64,000 nt of DNA from Sphingobacteriales bacterium 16-39-50 (GTDB taxonomy: Bacteria; Bacteroidota; Bacteroidia; Sphingobacteriales; Sphingobacteriaceae): contig NCHA01000003.1 in assembly GCA_002257025.1 (NCBI GenBank), forward strand, positions 1 through 64,000, given 5' to 3'. A program made the position numbers and the translations under genes. Positions 53,417-61,951 of this stretch are shown piece by piece; the first letter of the stretch is position 1; each line of letters begins with the position of its first letter. Below the pieces are notes generated by a model. That model searched no databases. It saw nothing but the letters and a program-made list of their open reading frames with translations, and was not told where the DNA came from.

Positions 53417-53860
53417 TTAATTTTTATTTTGAATAATTACTGAACGATTAAGTACTATATCAGCACCCAATCCAAGGTCATCGGCATTAAAACCTGTACA
53501 TTCCCCTTTTAGGGATACTGCAGTCCCAACAGGATAGGTAGATTCATCAAAGACTACCGTTGTGTCAATACTGCACCTTACCGACGACATAGATGTGAGA
53601 TCCCCTAAAACAAACGTCAGAAACCCTTTTTCATCTTTCTCTATGCCTTTAAGATTTCCATCAACCTGAATAATTTTACCCAGATATTTCTTATCAGACA
53701 AAACCTGATCAGAGCTATACTCTTCGAGGAACTTAATTGCACTTATTTTATAATCTGCATTGCTTTCAGTCAGTGATTGAGTCTTGCGATTAACATAAAA
53801 ATATGCTCCGGCAGCGATAACGATCAGCGCCGTGGCAATTAGTATTATTTTATATTTCAT
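53417..53860 (-). CDS. OB-fold (tRNA_anti-like) membrane-anchored protein
   Basis: This 147-residue protein has an N-terminal membrane anchor (IILIATALIVIAAGAYFYV) and an OB-fold of the tRNA_anti-like type (YLGKIIQVDGNLKGIEKD; PVGTAVSLKGECTGFNADD). The fold faces the periplasm. Function is unknown; it is commonly found beside YceI and cytochrome genes in Bacteroidota. Confidence 0.83.
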   Translation of the reverse strand: MKYKIILIATALIVIAAGAYFYVNRKTQSLTESNADYKISAIKFLEEYSSDQVLSDKKYLGKIIQVDGNLKGIEKDEKGFLTFVLGDLTSMSSVRCSIDTTVVFDESTYPVGTAVSLKGECTGFNADDLGLGADIVLNRSVIIQNKN

Positions 53861-53870
53861 GACATTTTTA

Positions 53871-54248
53871 TTAATTGTTTAAACTACCCCCATCAACCCA
53901 TTGCTTAACCTTAGCTAACTGGCAGGCAGTTAGCTTATTGCCGCCTTTAGGCATTGCTGAGTAGCCTGATGCATGTGCAATTGATCCGTAAAGTGATCCA
54001 TTTACTGCCATGGCTTTATCTGAGGCATAGGTACCCATAGGTATGCCGCCTCCTAATGTGGCAGTGCCTCCATGGCAACTATAGCAATACTGCTGAAGCA
54101 TGGGTACAATAGTTGCAGTGTAGGTTACAGGAATACTGGTATCGCAAATACCTGATGAAGGATATAGCTGGTCTTCTTTATCGTAATAACAGGAATTTAG
54201 CAGAAAAAGAATGAGCAGAATTCCGGAGAGTTTGGATATATTTTTCAT
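53871..54248 (-). CDS. Monohaem c-type cytochrome lipoprotein
   Basis: This 125-residue lipoprotein (LLNSC, Cys20) has one haem-binding motif, CYSCHGG (CxxCH), near residue 61 and a likely axial Met in SAMPKGG near 99. The layout (TATIVPMLQQYCYSCHGG, then WVDGGSLNN at the end) matches one domain of the neighbouring two-domain protein, so the pair arose by duplication. It is an envelope electron carrier or sensor. Confidence 0.87.
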   Translation of the reverse strand: MKNISKLSGILLILFLLNSCYYDKEDQLYPSSGICDTSIPVTYTATIVPMLQQYCYSCHGGTATLGGGIPMGTYASDKAMAVNGSLYGSIAHASGYSAMPKGGNKLTACQLAKVKQWVDGGSLNN

Positions 54249-54257
54249 GTTATTATA

Positions 54258-54947
54258 TTAATTGTTTAAAGATCCCGCATCGATCCATTTCCTAATCTGG
54301 CTGATCTCGCAGGTTGGAAGTTTTCCGGCTTGTGGCATTTTTGAAAATCCACTTGCCCAGGTTATTGAACCGTACAATTTACCACTGGCTGCCGATGCTT
54401 TAATTGCAGTGTAGGTAGAAAGATCAATACCACCCCCAAGGGAATTAGGATTATGGCAACCCTGACATTTATCGGCGATTATTGGTTTAATGTTAGCAGC
54501 AAATTTAAAACTGCTTGAATCACAACTGCTGCAACCGTTATTTCTGGCACCCTGATTAATCCATGTTTTAACCTGATTTAACTGTGCTGAAGTAAATGCA
54601 GCAGCCGGAGGAGGGGGCATTCTGTCATTACCTGTTTCAATCATTGATTTATACAAACTGCTTTTAGCAGCATTGCCAGCATTTACCTCCCTCATTACTC
54701 CACTGTAAGTTGTAAGGTTAATCCCCTCCACATGACTTACTGCATCGTGGCAACCACTCATTGCACAATTAGAGATCAGCAAAGGTTGAATAGTGTTGGC
54801 AAAATAAACGGTGTCGGTACTACATGATACCGAAACAGCCGGCAACTGTGACTCAAGTTCAGATAGAGTCGGAACTTCATGCTTACATGAAGTATATGAG
54901 ATAATAATCCATGCAAAAAGCACAGAAAAAACGATGTATTTTTTCAT
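54258..54947 (-). CDS. Two-domain c-type cytochrome lipoprotein
   Basis: This protein of about 229 residues has a lipoprotein signal (YTSCKHE). The first domain carries CAMSGCH, a CxxxCH motif with one extra residue, and the second a standard CQGCH. A CSSC pair without His lies between them. The C-terminal domain ends WIDAGSLNN, like the monohaem neighbour. The ATG at 54947 (MKKYIV) is preferred to an upstream TTG; a near -7 element (TAATCTTG, minus strand) lies almost at the start codon. Confidence 0.83.
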   Translation of the reverse strand: MKKYIVFSVLFAWIIISYTSCKHEVPTLSELESQLPAVSVSCSTDTVYFANTIQPLLISNCAMSGCHDAVSHVEGINLTTYSGVMREVNAGNAAKSSLYKSMIETGNDRMPPPPAAAFTSAQLNQVKTWINQGARNNGCSSCDSSSFKFAANIKPIIADKCQGCHNPNSLGGGIDLSTYTAIKASAASGKLYGSITWASGFSKMPQAGKLPTCEISQIRKWIDAGSLNN

Positions 54948-55027
54948 ACACAAGATTAATAACAGCGAATAAAAGCTGCTTAATTAAAAAAAGAAAGGTT
55001 GATAAGAATGTTAAAAAAGCTTGAAAC

Positions 55028-55414
55028 TTAGCTCAGGCTAATCGGAGGTCTCAACAGTAACAGGGTATGTATAGAGGAGATATAGAACTGTTGAAAAATG
55101 GTATGATTAGTATTTAAATATTTAACTGAGGGTGGTATCAGAGACAAATCAGACAAATTAACCAGGCTGATAGTTATGCTCCTTTGATTATTCTGCATAA
55201 ATGGCATCTGTTTTTCTTCTTTATCATCAGAACTTATTCCATCTCCCTCTAAACTATAATGTGAACTCAGAAAATAGATTAAATCAAGACGATTATTTTC
55301 TTTGAGGTGATTTTGATAATGAACCAATAACATAGGCAAACGAATCAGTTGGATGAGATCCGTGTTTCCCAGCAGATAAACAGATAAAAGAGTTATAAAA
55401 AGAAATTTTTTCAC
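55028..55414 (-). CDS. Hypothetical small exported/membrane protein
   Basis: This protein of about 128 residues has one N-terminal hydrophobic segment (FLFITLLSVYLLGNTDLIQL). The segment LIRLPMLLVHYQNHLKENNRLDLIYFLSSHY recalls a small Bacteroidota family often found near metal or haem genes, but no function is known. A GTG start at 55414 (KKFLFITLL follows) is preferred to an upstream TTG at 55438. It lies 80 bases upstream of the cytochrome operon and may be part of it. Confidence 0.6.
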   Translation of the reverse strand: MKKFLFITLLSVYLLGNTDLIQLIRLPMLLVHYQNHLKENNRLDLIYFLSSHYSLEGDGISSDDKEEKQMPFMQNNQRSITISLVNLSDLSLIPPSVKYLNTNHTIFQQFYISSIHTLLLLRPPISLS

Positions 55415-55552
55415 TCCAATTGGCTCAAATAAGATCAAATAACGTTTATATTGTTACAAATATTGTACCAAGATCAAATTTACAAATATTAAACGAACTA
55501 TTTCCAATTCAGGACAATTCCTTCAATCAGGAAATGTCAATCAACTTTTAAA

Positions 55553-55902
55553 ATGAATATGTCAAAAATTACCCTGCTCTTATGTACCACAATACTTTGG
55601 GTTACATCAAATATTATAGCCCAGAATAGTAAACCCAATATTATACTTATTTACATTGATAATACGGGCTTTGGAGATATAGGGATAACCGAAGCAAATG
55701 CGTATCAAACCCCCAATTTCAATCAATTACAAAAGGAAGGGATATTTTTTACCCAATTCTACTCAGCTCAGGCAATTTGCGCCGCACCGGGTTCAGGATT
55801 GCTGAGCGGTACTATCCAAAAAGGGTTGGATTTTCGGGTGCTTTAGATTTTTTGTCAAAAATAGGACTTAGTCCAGTTAAAAACAGAAGGCCGGCACGGT
55901 AA
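55553..55902 (+). pseudogene. Decayed sulfatase (N-terminal fragment with frameshift)
   Basis: The first 84 or so codons encode a sulfatase start: signal peptide, then KPNIILIYIDNTGFGDIG, YQTPNFNQLQKEGIFFTQFY and SAQAICAAPGSGLLSG. The active-site motif (usually C/S-x-P/A-S-R) reads CAAPGSG and has lost the Arg. After LLSG the frame shifts by one base near 55806: the alternate frame reads YYPKRVGFSGALDFLSKIGLSPVK, the usual continuation, until a stop at 55900-55902. The remaining 350 or so residues of a sulfatase are gone. It is not expected to be functional. Confidence 0.82.
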
Positions 55903-55945
55903 AACAAAAAACCTGAAATCAGTAAATAATCATTTATCTTTTTTT

Positions 55946-58243
55946 ATGATCAATCCCATCAAAAAAACCAGAATCAATTTAGCTTTTCTGTTTATATCCT
56001 TTATTCTGACATCCTCTGTATTGGCTCAGCCCAGACTTCATCCTTTCAATCCCTTACCTCAGCAATGGGATGAGGCAATCCCTCAAGGAAATGGAATGAT
56101 TGGTTCATTGATCTGGGAAAAAAACAAAACCATCCGCTTTGCATTAGACCGTGCCGATCTTTGGGATAGCCGGCCGATGAAGGGGCTGCATCGCAAAGAG
56201 TTTAGTTACCAATGGATTGTTGAACAAAGATTGAATGATAATTATAAACCGGTCCAGGAATATTTTGATCATCCATATGACAGAGAACCGGCTCCAACAA
56301 AAATTCCCGGAGCAGCAATTGAGTTTAATTTTACGAAAGGGCTTAGTCTTTTAGATACTAAATTAAACCTCGATGAAGCTACATCCGAAATCAGCTGGAA
56401 GAACGGTACCCGACTGTTATCTTATGTACATGCAGTGGATCCTGTTGGCTGGTTCAGATTTGAAAACCTATCTGGGGATTTCAATATTCAATTGATTCCA
56501 CCATCCTATCAGGCGGCTGTTAAAGTAAGCGGGGATCCTGTTGGAGGGGACGATCTTGGCCGACTGGGATACGAACAAGGGACTGTCGAGAGAAAAACCA
56601 ACAGTATTATTTATCATCAAAAAGGCTGGGGTGAATTCTCATATGATGTAATTGTTAGCTGGAAAAGGCTTGATGCTAAAACTGTAGAGGGTGTCTGGAC
56701 TATCAGAACTAATCCGGATGTTTTTAAAAGTAATCTGGATCTAAACAATTTACAGCAAAAGCTAAATTCAGGCTATGATCAGAATAGAAAGACTCATCTG
56801 GCCTGGTGGTCGAAATTCTGGGCTAAATCTGATCTTCAGGTTCCTGATAAAACGCTGCAGCATCAATGGGAAATGGAGCAGTATAAATTTGGATCAACGG
56901 CCCGACAGAATGCACCGCCAATTTCTTTGCAGGCTATCTGGTCAGCTGATAATGGCCGGATCCCACCCTGGAAAGGAGATTTTCATCATGATTTGAATAC
57001 CCAACTCAGCTATTGGCCGTCTTATAGCGGCAATCACCTTGAACAGGCAATGGGTTACCTTGATCACTTTGAACTCAATAAAGAAAACTATAAACGCTAT
57101 ACAAAGTTATTCTTTGGCAAAGAAGGAATAGCGGTACCAGGGGTCACTACCTTAGATGGAACTGAAATGGGTGGATGGATCCAATATTCACTTTCTCCGA
57201 CTGTTTCTGCATGGGTATCACAACACTATTATCTACAATGGCGATACAGCATGGATAAGGATTTTCTGAAAAATAAAGCCTATCCATGGATAAAATCCAC
57301 TGCTACTTTTCTGGAACAAATTTCAGTGTTCGATCCTGAAAGCGGAAAGCGTAAACTGGTGATCAGTTCAAGTCCGGAGGTCAATGATAATAAAAGCAGC
57401 GCCTGGTTTACCAAAACAACCAATTACGACCTGTCACTCATGCAGTTTAATTTTAAAACAGCAGCAGAGCTGGCAAGAGAGTTGAACCTAATGGAAGAAG
57501 CCAGGCATTGGGATAAAATTTATCAGCAATTACCTGATCTTGCTATTTCAAAAAATAATGAGTTGATGATTTCACCCGATTTTCCATACAGTGAATCTCA
57601 CCGTCATTTTTCAAATACTATGGCCATCCACCCCCTTGGATTGATCAAATGGGAAGATTCTGATCAGGCCAAAAACATAATCCGCTCGAGTATCAAATTA
57701 TTGGATGATGTTGGTCCGAAATTATGGTGCGGGTATTCCTATGCCTGGCTTGGCAATTTAAAAGCAAGAGCAAAAGATGGTGAAGGAGCTGCAAAAGCAT
57801 TAACAATTTTCTCCACTGCATTTTGCTCGACCAATAGCTTCCATCTAAATGGAGATCAGACAAAATCCGGTTATTCTGATTTTGTATATCGTCCCTTCAC
57901 TCTGGAAGGAAACTTTGCTTTCGCTGCCGGATTACAGGAAATGCTGATCCAGTCTCATGCTGGCTTTCTGGAAATATTTCCTGCAATCCCTGCCGACTGG
58001 AACGATGCATCATTCAAGACAATGAGAGCTGAAGGCGCGTTCCTGGTTAGTGCTGAAAAGAAGAATGGAAAAGTTGAAATACTCAATATCCAGTCAGAAA
58101 AAGGTGGAAGTTTGAAAGTAAAATCACCTTTTGGAAAATTTGAACATAAGATAAGTGGGAAGGTAAAAATCACAGAATCTGAACCAGGTTTTGTTCGGAT
58201 TGAATTTGAGCCAAACAGTAGTATTACTATGAAATCAATTTAA
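55946..58243 (+). CDS. Glycoside hydrolase family 95-like enzyme, exported
   Basis: This 765-residue protein has a signal peptide (FLFISFILTSSVLAQP). It has the GH95 layout: an N-terminal beta-sandwich (LPQQWDEAIPQGNGMIGSLIW), an (alpha/alpha)6 catalytic region (about 290-630) and a C-terminal part with GLQEMLIQSHAGFLEIFPAIP and MRAEGAFLVSAEKKNG, typical of the family. GH95 enzymes are alpha-L-fucosidases or alpha-L-galactosidases. The neighbouring sulfatase remnant suggests descent from a locus for sulfated, fucose-containing glycans. The exact activity is not provable from this. Confidence 0.8.
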   Translation: MINPIKKTRINLAFLFISFILTSSVLAQPRLHPFNPLPQQWDEAIPQGNGMIGSLIWEKNKTIRFALDRADLWDSRPMKGLHRKEFSYQWIVEQRLNDNYKPVQEYFDHPYDREPAPTKIPGAAIEFNFTKGLSLLDTKLNLDEATSEISWKNGTRLLSYVHAVDPVGWFRFENLSGDFNIQLIPPSYQAAVKVSGDPVGGDDLGRLGYEQGTVERKTNSIIYHQKGWGEFSYDVIVSWKRLDAKTVEGVWTIRTNPDVFKSNLDLNNLQQKLNSGYDQNRKTHLAWWSKFWAKSDLQVPDKTLQHQWEMEQYKFGSTARQNAPPISLQAIWSADNGRIPPWKGDFHHDLNTQLSYWPSYSGNHLEQAMGYLDHFELNKENYKRYTKLFFGKEGIAVPGVTTLDGTEMGGWIQYSLSPTVSAWVSQHYYLQWRYSMDKDFLKNKAYPWIKSTATFLEQISVFDPESGKRKLVISSSPEVNDNKSSAWFTKTTNYDLSLMQFNFKTAAELARELNLMEEARHWDKIYQQLPDLAISKNNELMISPDFPYSESHRHFSNTMAIHPLGLIKWEDSDQAKNIIRSSIKLLDDVGPKLWCGYSYAWLGNLKARAKDGEGAAKALTIFSTAFCSTNSFHLNGDQTKSGYSDFVYRPFTLEGNFAFAAGLQEMLIQSHAGFLEIFPAIPADWNDASFKTMRAEGAFLVSAEKKNGKVEILNIQSEKGGSLKVKSPFGKFEHKISGKVKITESEPGFVRIEFEPNSSITMKSI

Positions 58244-58249
58244 AACTGA

Positions 58250-58280
58250 AAAAAGGGCCTGTATAAGCAGAGCCCTTTTT
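58250..58280. terminator. Bidirectional intrinsic terminator
   Basis: A 9-bp stem AAAAAGGGC/GCCCTTTTT with a 13-base loop lies between the GH95-like gene and the NIPSNAP gene, which converge. Confidence 0.85.
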
Positions 58281-58311
58281 CATTTATAAGAATTTTAAAA
58301 TTCAAATTGGA

Positions 58312-59058
58312 TTATTTCAACTTCGAAAAGTCCATAGGTTTCATATAGACTGATTCAACCTTTTCTACCAGTTTACCATTTACTTCTGATGCCGTACTTG
58401 CCTTTATCCAATCAGGATCTTTACGGAAATTTTGCCATGCTAATTTACCAGCTGCTTCATCTGGATAAGCCAGAAAATACAAAAGTTTAGCCTGATCAGC
58501 CGGATCCTTTTCAATAGTTGTAAAATAAGCTACATTCTGCATGCCATTGTTCTTAAAGATCTTCATGGTATGATCCCTGAATCTGTTTTCAAGATTCTGC
58601 AGCTTTTCCGGCATTGCAGTATAGATACGCATTTCAAATGTGCGCAATGCTGAGCCATTAGAGGGTTTAATTTTAGGTGTAAAATCTGTCGCTTTTAGAA
58701 AATAAATGTTTGCCCGAGCAATTAATTTTCCGTTTTCTTCGGATTTTTTCGCAGCTTCCTGCCACTGTGGATCTTTCCCAAACTCTTTCCAGGATGCATC
58801 CCTTGCTTCTTTACTTGGGTATGCCATCAGATAATAGAAGGCATTATCCGGATTATTGGTTGGCACCCAATAACCAAGTCCGTCAATTCCATGTTTTTTA
58901 AACAGAGGCACCGCATGATCCCTGAACCTGTCAATTAAAGCATCCAGTTTGCCCGGATTGCAATAGTAAACTCTTAATTCAAAATAGCGATTGTCAGCTT
59001 TTTTGGCAAAACTTAACTGGGAAACCAGAAGAAGGCAAATGATTAATAATTTTTTCAT
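58312..59058 (-). CDS. NIPSNAP family protein, exported
   Basis: This 248-residue protein has a signal peptide (LLIICLLLVSQLSFA) and two tandem NIPSNAP domains: YFELRVYYCNPGKLDALIDRF near residue 25 and TFEMRIYTAMPEKLQNLENRF near 140, each followed by a FRKDPDW/FGKDPQW segment. The ferredoxin-like domain has no assigned bacterial function. Both domains are complete. Confidence 0.92.
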   Translation of the reverse strand: MKKLLIICLLLVSQLSFAKKADNRYFELRVYYCNPGKLDALIDRFRDHAVPLFKKHGIDGLGYWVPTNNPDNAFYYLMAYPSKEARDASWKEFGKDPQWQEAAKKSEENGKLIARANIYFLKATDFTPKIKPSNGSALRTFEMRIYTAMPEKLQNLENRFRDHTMKIFKNNGMQNVAYFTTIEKDPADQAKLLYFLAYPDEAAGKLAWQNFRKDPDWIKASTASEVNGKLVEKVESVYMKPMDFSKLK

Positions 59059-59185
59059 GATAGATAAAGAAACGAAGATTATTCTGATTTTTTCGGGTTT
59101 GATTAGAAATTTTAATACAAAAACAAGGACTTCAATATTTTTTAGTTGTTAACCATTCTGAAACTTGATCTCAGTATATACCAAA
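59059..59185. other. Short AT-rich spacer, nothing seen
   Basis: Spacer between the NIPSNAP and TolC genes; no hairpin terminator or promoter element is clear. Confidence 0.4.
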
Positions 59186-60580
59186 TTAGTTTTCTGTAGC
59201 CAATATCCTGAACAGATCTGCATTGCTAACCAGAAAACTATTTTCCATATCAATTTGCTGGATTTTTGCTGAAATCAGATTATTTTCCCGGGAATTAAGA
59301 ATAAAAATTGAACTTTCTCCAAATGAAAATAAACGCTCTTCAGCCTCCAGCATTTTTTTATAGTCATTTACCAGATTGTTTATTTGACCAAATTGTTTCC
59401 TAAACGATGATTTCTCAACTTGCTGAGCTCCAATCTTATTTCTTATCTCTAATCTTTCCTGTTGCAATTCAAAATTTGTTTCCTTTAATTTAAGTTTGGT
59501 CATATTGAGTGCACCTCTTTCTCCACGTAAGAAAATCGGGAAGGAAAAATTAATTCCAACTTTATAATCATCATTACGAAAAGAGTTAAACATTAATGGT
59601 TCAGAGAGATAATAATATCCCAAATCAATTTTTGGAAGCAGGTAATTTGCTTTTAGTTTTCTTTCAACATCCAGCATACCAATTTTGGTTTCTATCATTT
59701 TAAGTTTAGGGTGGCTGGAGATGATATTTTGAGTATCAAATAAATCACCGGTATTTAATATTTCTTCAATATTTGTACTGAGGTTTCTTTCAGGTTTAAG
59801 ATTTTCTGCCGGTTCAACTGGCACATCATTAATCCATAAATAATTAGCAAGATCAAGACGGGATTTGTTTAATTTCAAAATTGCATTTTCTAAACTTAAT
59901 TCACGGTTTTTTACTGCAATACCCGTTTCAACACTATCAATTGCGGGCTTATCCCCTTGTTGTATCAGTTTGAGCACTCCTTTGAAGCGATCCTGGGAGT
60001 AAAAAAGGTACTCTCTGTACATCTCAACTTCATTGAAATGTTTTAACCAGGAAAAATAAGCAATTGATGCTTTGTATAAAACCTCCAAACTAAGGAGACG
60101 CCGCTGCGATTCACTTAATTGAATCTGTAATTTTGCATTTTTTAAGTCGGCAATACGTTGGTTTATGAACAAACCTTGTGCAACCGGAACACTTAGCCCA
60201 ACCGCAGTAATTCCCTGGTTCGGACCAATGTTTTGTGGATTTAGATAAATCCCCGCATTATCATCAAATGCTGCCTTTACTTCTATTCCATACCAGGTAG
60301 GTATTTTAAAACTGCTGTTTAAAACAGAATAATACTGAGTTCCTCTAAATTGCTTATTATCAAAATCTAACTCAATTTTAGGGTCAAATGCACCCCTTGC
60401 CTGCATTAAACCTGCCTGAGCTTTATCAATTTCCAGGTTTGCTCGGCTAACCAGCGGGTGATATTTTTTAACGTACCCCAAATATTCCCTGAAGCTGAGA
60501 ATATCCTGATTGAACTCCTGGGCAAAAACTTGATAAGCTGTTGTAAAAAGAAAAACGAAAAGCAAAAAAATTGGTCTCAT
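59186..60580 (-). CDS. TolC family outer-membrane efflux protein
   Basis: This 464-residue protein has a signal peptide (FLLFVFLFTTAYQVFAQ) and the two long coiled-coil helical repeats typical of TolC channels (LSFREYLGYVKKYHPLVSRANLEI; LKLKETNFELQQERLEIRNKI). It forms the outer-membrane exit duct of an export system. It starts three bases after the HlyD-type gene stop, in the same operon. Confidence 0.9.
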   Translation of the reverse strand: MRPIFLLFVFLFTTAYQVFAQEFNQDILSFREYLGYVKKYHPLVSRANLEIDKAQAGLMQARGAFDPKIELDFDNKQFRGTQYYSVLNSSFKIPTWYGIEVKAAFDDNAGIYLNPQNIGPNQGITAVGLSVPVAQGLFINQRIADLKNAKLQIQLSESQRRLLSLEVLYKASIAYFSWLKHFNEVEMYREYLFYSQDRFKGVLKLIQQGDKPAIDSVETGIAVKNRELSLENAILKLNKSRLDLANYLWINDVPVEPAENLKPERNLSTNIEEILNTGDLFDTQNIISSHPKLKMIETKIGMLDVERKLKANYLLPKIDLGYYYLSEPLMFNSFRNDDYKVGINFSFPIFLRGERGALNMTKLKLKETNFELQQERLEIRNKIGAQQVEKSSFRKQFGQINNLVNDYKKMLEAEERLFSFGESSIFILNSRENNLISAKIQQIDMENSFLVSNADLFRILATEN

Positions 60581-60583
60581 AGT

Positions 60584-61951
60584 TTATTTCTTTTCCTTAT
60601 TTTTTTCCGATGACATACTGCTAGTAGTTTGATCAGTATAATAATTTGGTGGGAAACCATTAAGGTTCCGCCATATCTCATACCAAATCGGCACATTTTG
60701 TAATAATGCTATGGTTTGAGTACCGGCCCCAATACTTAATTCTTTTGGCCATGGTTCCTCATCTTTATCAGGTGAAATCAAAATCCTGTATTTACCATTC
60801 GGACTTATAAAGTTCTCAATAGCAACTACCCTTCCTCCAAATGTACCATATGACATGCCAGGCCATCCTGAAAATATAATAGTAGGCCATCCATCAAACC
60901 AAACCCTCATTTTGGAATCTTTTTTTATTAAGGGAAGATCTACTGGATTCACATAGGTTTCTACAGCAATATCATATTTTGCTGGCATGATACTCACAAC
61001 CGCAGTTCCCTCTTTAATTGTTTCTCCAATACCACTGAGCAATGTCTTATTTACAATACCACTTTGAGGTGCCCTGATATAATAAAGACCGTTACGGATA
61101 CTGTAGTTGATAGATTGATTTTCAAGTTTTGTTACCTGAGCTTCTGTATCATAAGAACTGCTTATGGCCGTAAATTTTTCGCTGTTCGCTTTTGATATTT
61201 TCTCGCTATACTCCGCTTTTATCCGATTTATTTCCACTTTGGAATTAATGAGTTCATTTTTAGAAGCCAGTAACTTATTCTGCTGTGTTATAATTTTGGC
61301 CTGCGATTCCTGAAGTTTTAGCCTCTTTTCTTCCACATCACTAAGTGGTTTCAAGCCATCACGATTAAGTGCTTCAGCCCGGTTAAATTGGGTCTTAGCA
61401 ATGATCAATTGCGTGTTTACTGCCTCCAGGTCCATACTGTCGCTTTGCACCTTCAATTGAGCTTGTTTTATTTTATTCATCCCCTGCTCAAGTTTGAGAT
61501 TAAGTTCCGTCCCCAAAGATTCAATCTGGCTTTCCAGCGCAAGCACTTTAAATTCATAAGACCCCTGTGCCATCTTTTTTGCCTCAACCTGTTGATTTGT
61601 GTTTCGAACCAGATTTGGATCAAAATATTCCTCTTTAATCTCAGATATGAATACAATTGTATCGCCCTTATTTACGAAGTCGCCTTCCTTAACATACCAA
61701 TTCTCAACTCTCCCTGCAATTGCAGTATGGATAGTTTGTGGACGCTGATCAGGCTTCAAGGTAGTAACAGAACCGCCACCTCTAATATTTTGTGTCCAGG
61801 GCAAAAACAACCCAATAAGGTTTACCAGGCAAATAAACCAAATTATCCTGTTTAGTATTTTGTAATGCGGTCTGTTGTTAAGCACCCTGATGGTCTCATA
61901 TCCTATACCATCATCCATTTTTACCGGGTTATTATCTGATATATTAAGCAT
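60584..61951 (-). CDS. HlyD/membrane-fusion type adaptor protein
   Basis: This protein of about 455 residues has one N-terminal membrane anchor (ILNRIIWFICLVNLIGLFLPW), a barrel-sandwich (biotinyl-lipoyl-like) half GRVENWYVKEGDFVNKGDTI near residue 90, a long alpha-hairpin coiled coil (about 125-290) and the second half YIRAPQSGIVNKTLLSGIGE near 300. It links the inner-membrane ABC protein to TolC. Its start overlaps the ABC gene stop by 8 bases; the ATG at 61951 is used rather than an upstream TTG. Confidence 0.92.
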   Translation of the reverse strand: MLNISDNNPVKMDDGIGYETIRVLNNRPHYKILNRIIWFICLVNLIGLFLPWTQNIRGGGSVTTLKPDQRPQTIHTAIAGRVENWYVKEGDFVNKGDTIVFISEIKEEYFDPNLVRNTNQQVEAKKMAQGSYEFKVLALESQIESLGTELNLKLEQGMNKIKQAQLKVQSDSMDLEAVNTQLIIAKTQFNRAEALNRDGLKPLSDVEEKRLKLQESQAKIITQQNKLLASKNELINSKVEINRIKAEYSEKISKANSEKFTAISSSYDTEAQVTKLENQSINYSIRNGLYYIRAPQSGIVNKTLLSGIGETIKEGTAVVSIMPAKYDIAVETYVNPVDLPLIKKDSKMRVWFDGWPTIIFSGWPGMSYGTFGGRVVAIENFISPNGKYRILISPDKDEEPWPKELSIGAGTQTIALLQNVPIWYEIWRNLNGFPPNYYTDQTTSSMSSEKNKEKK

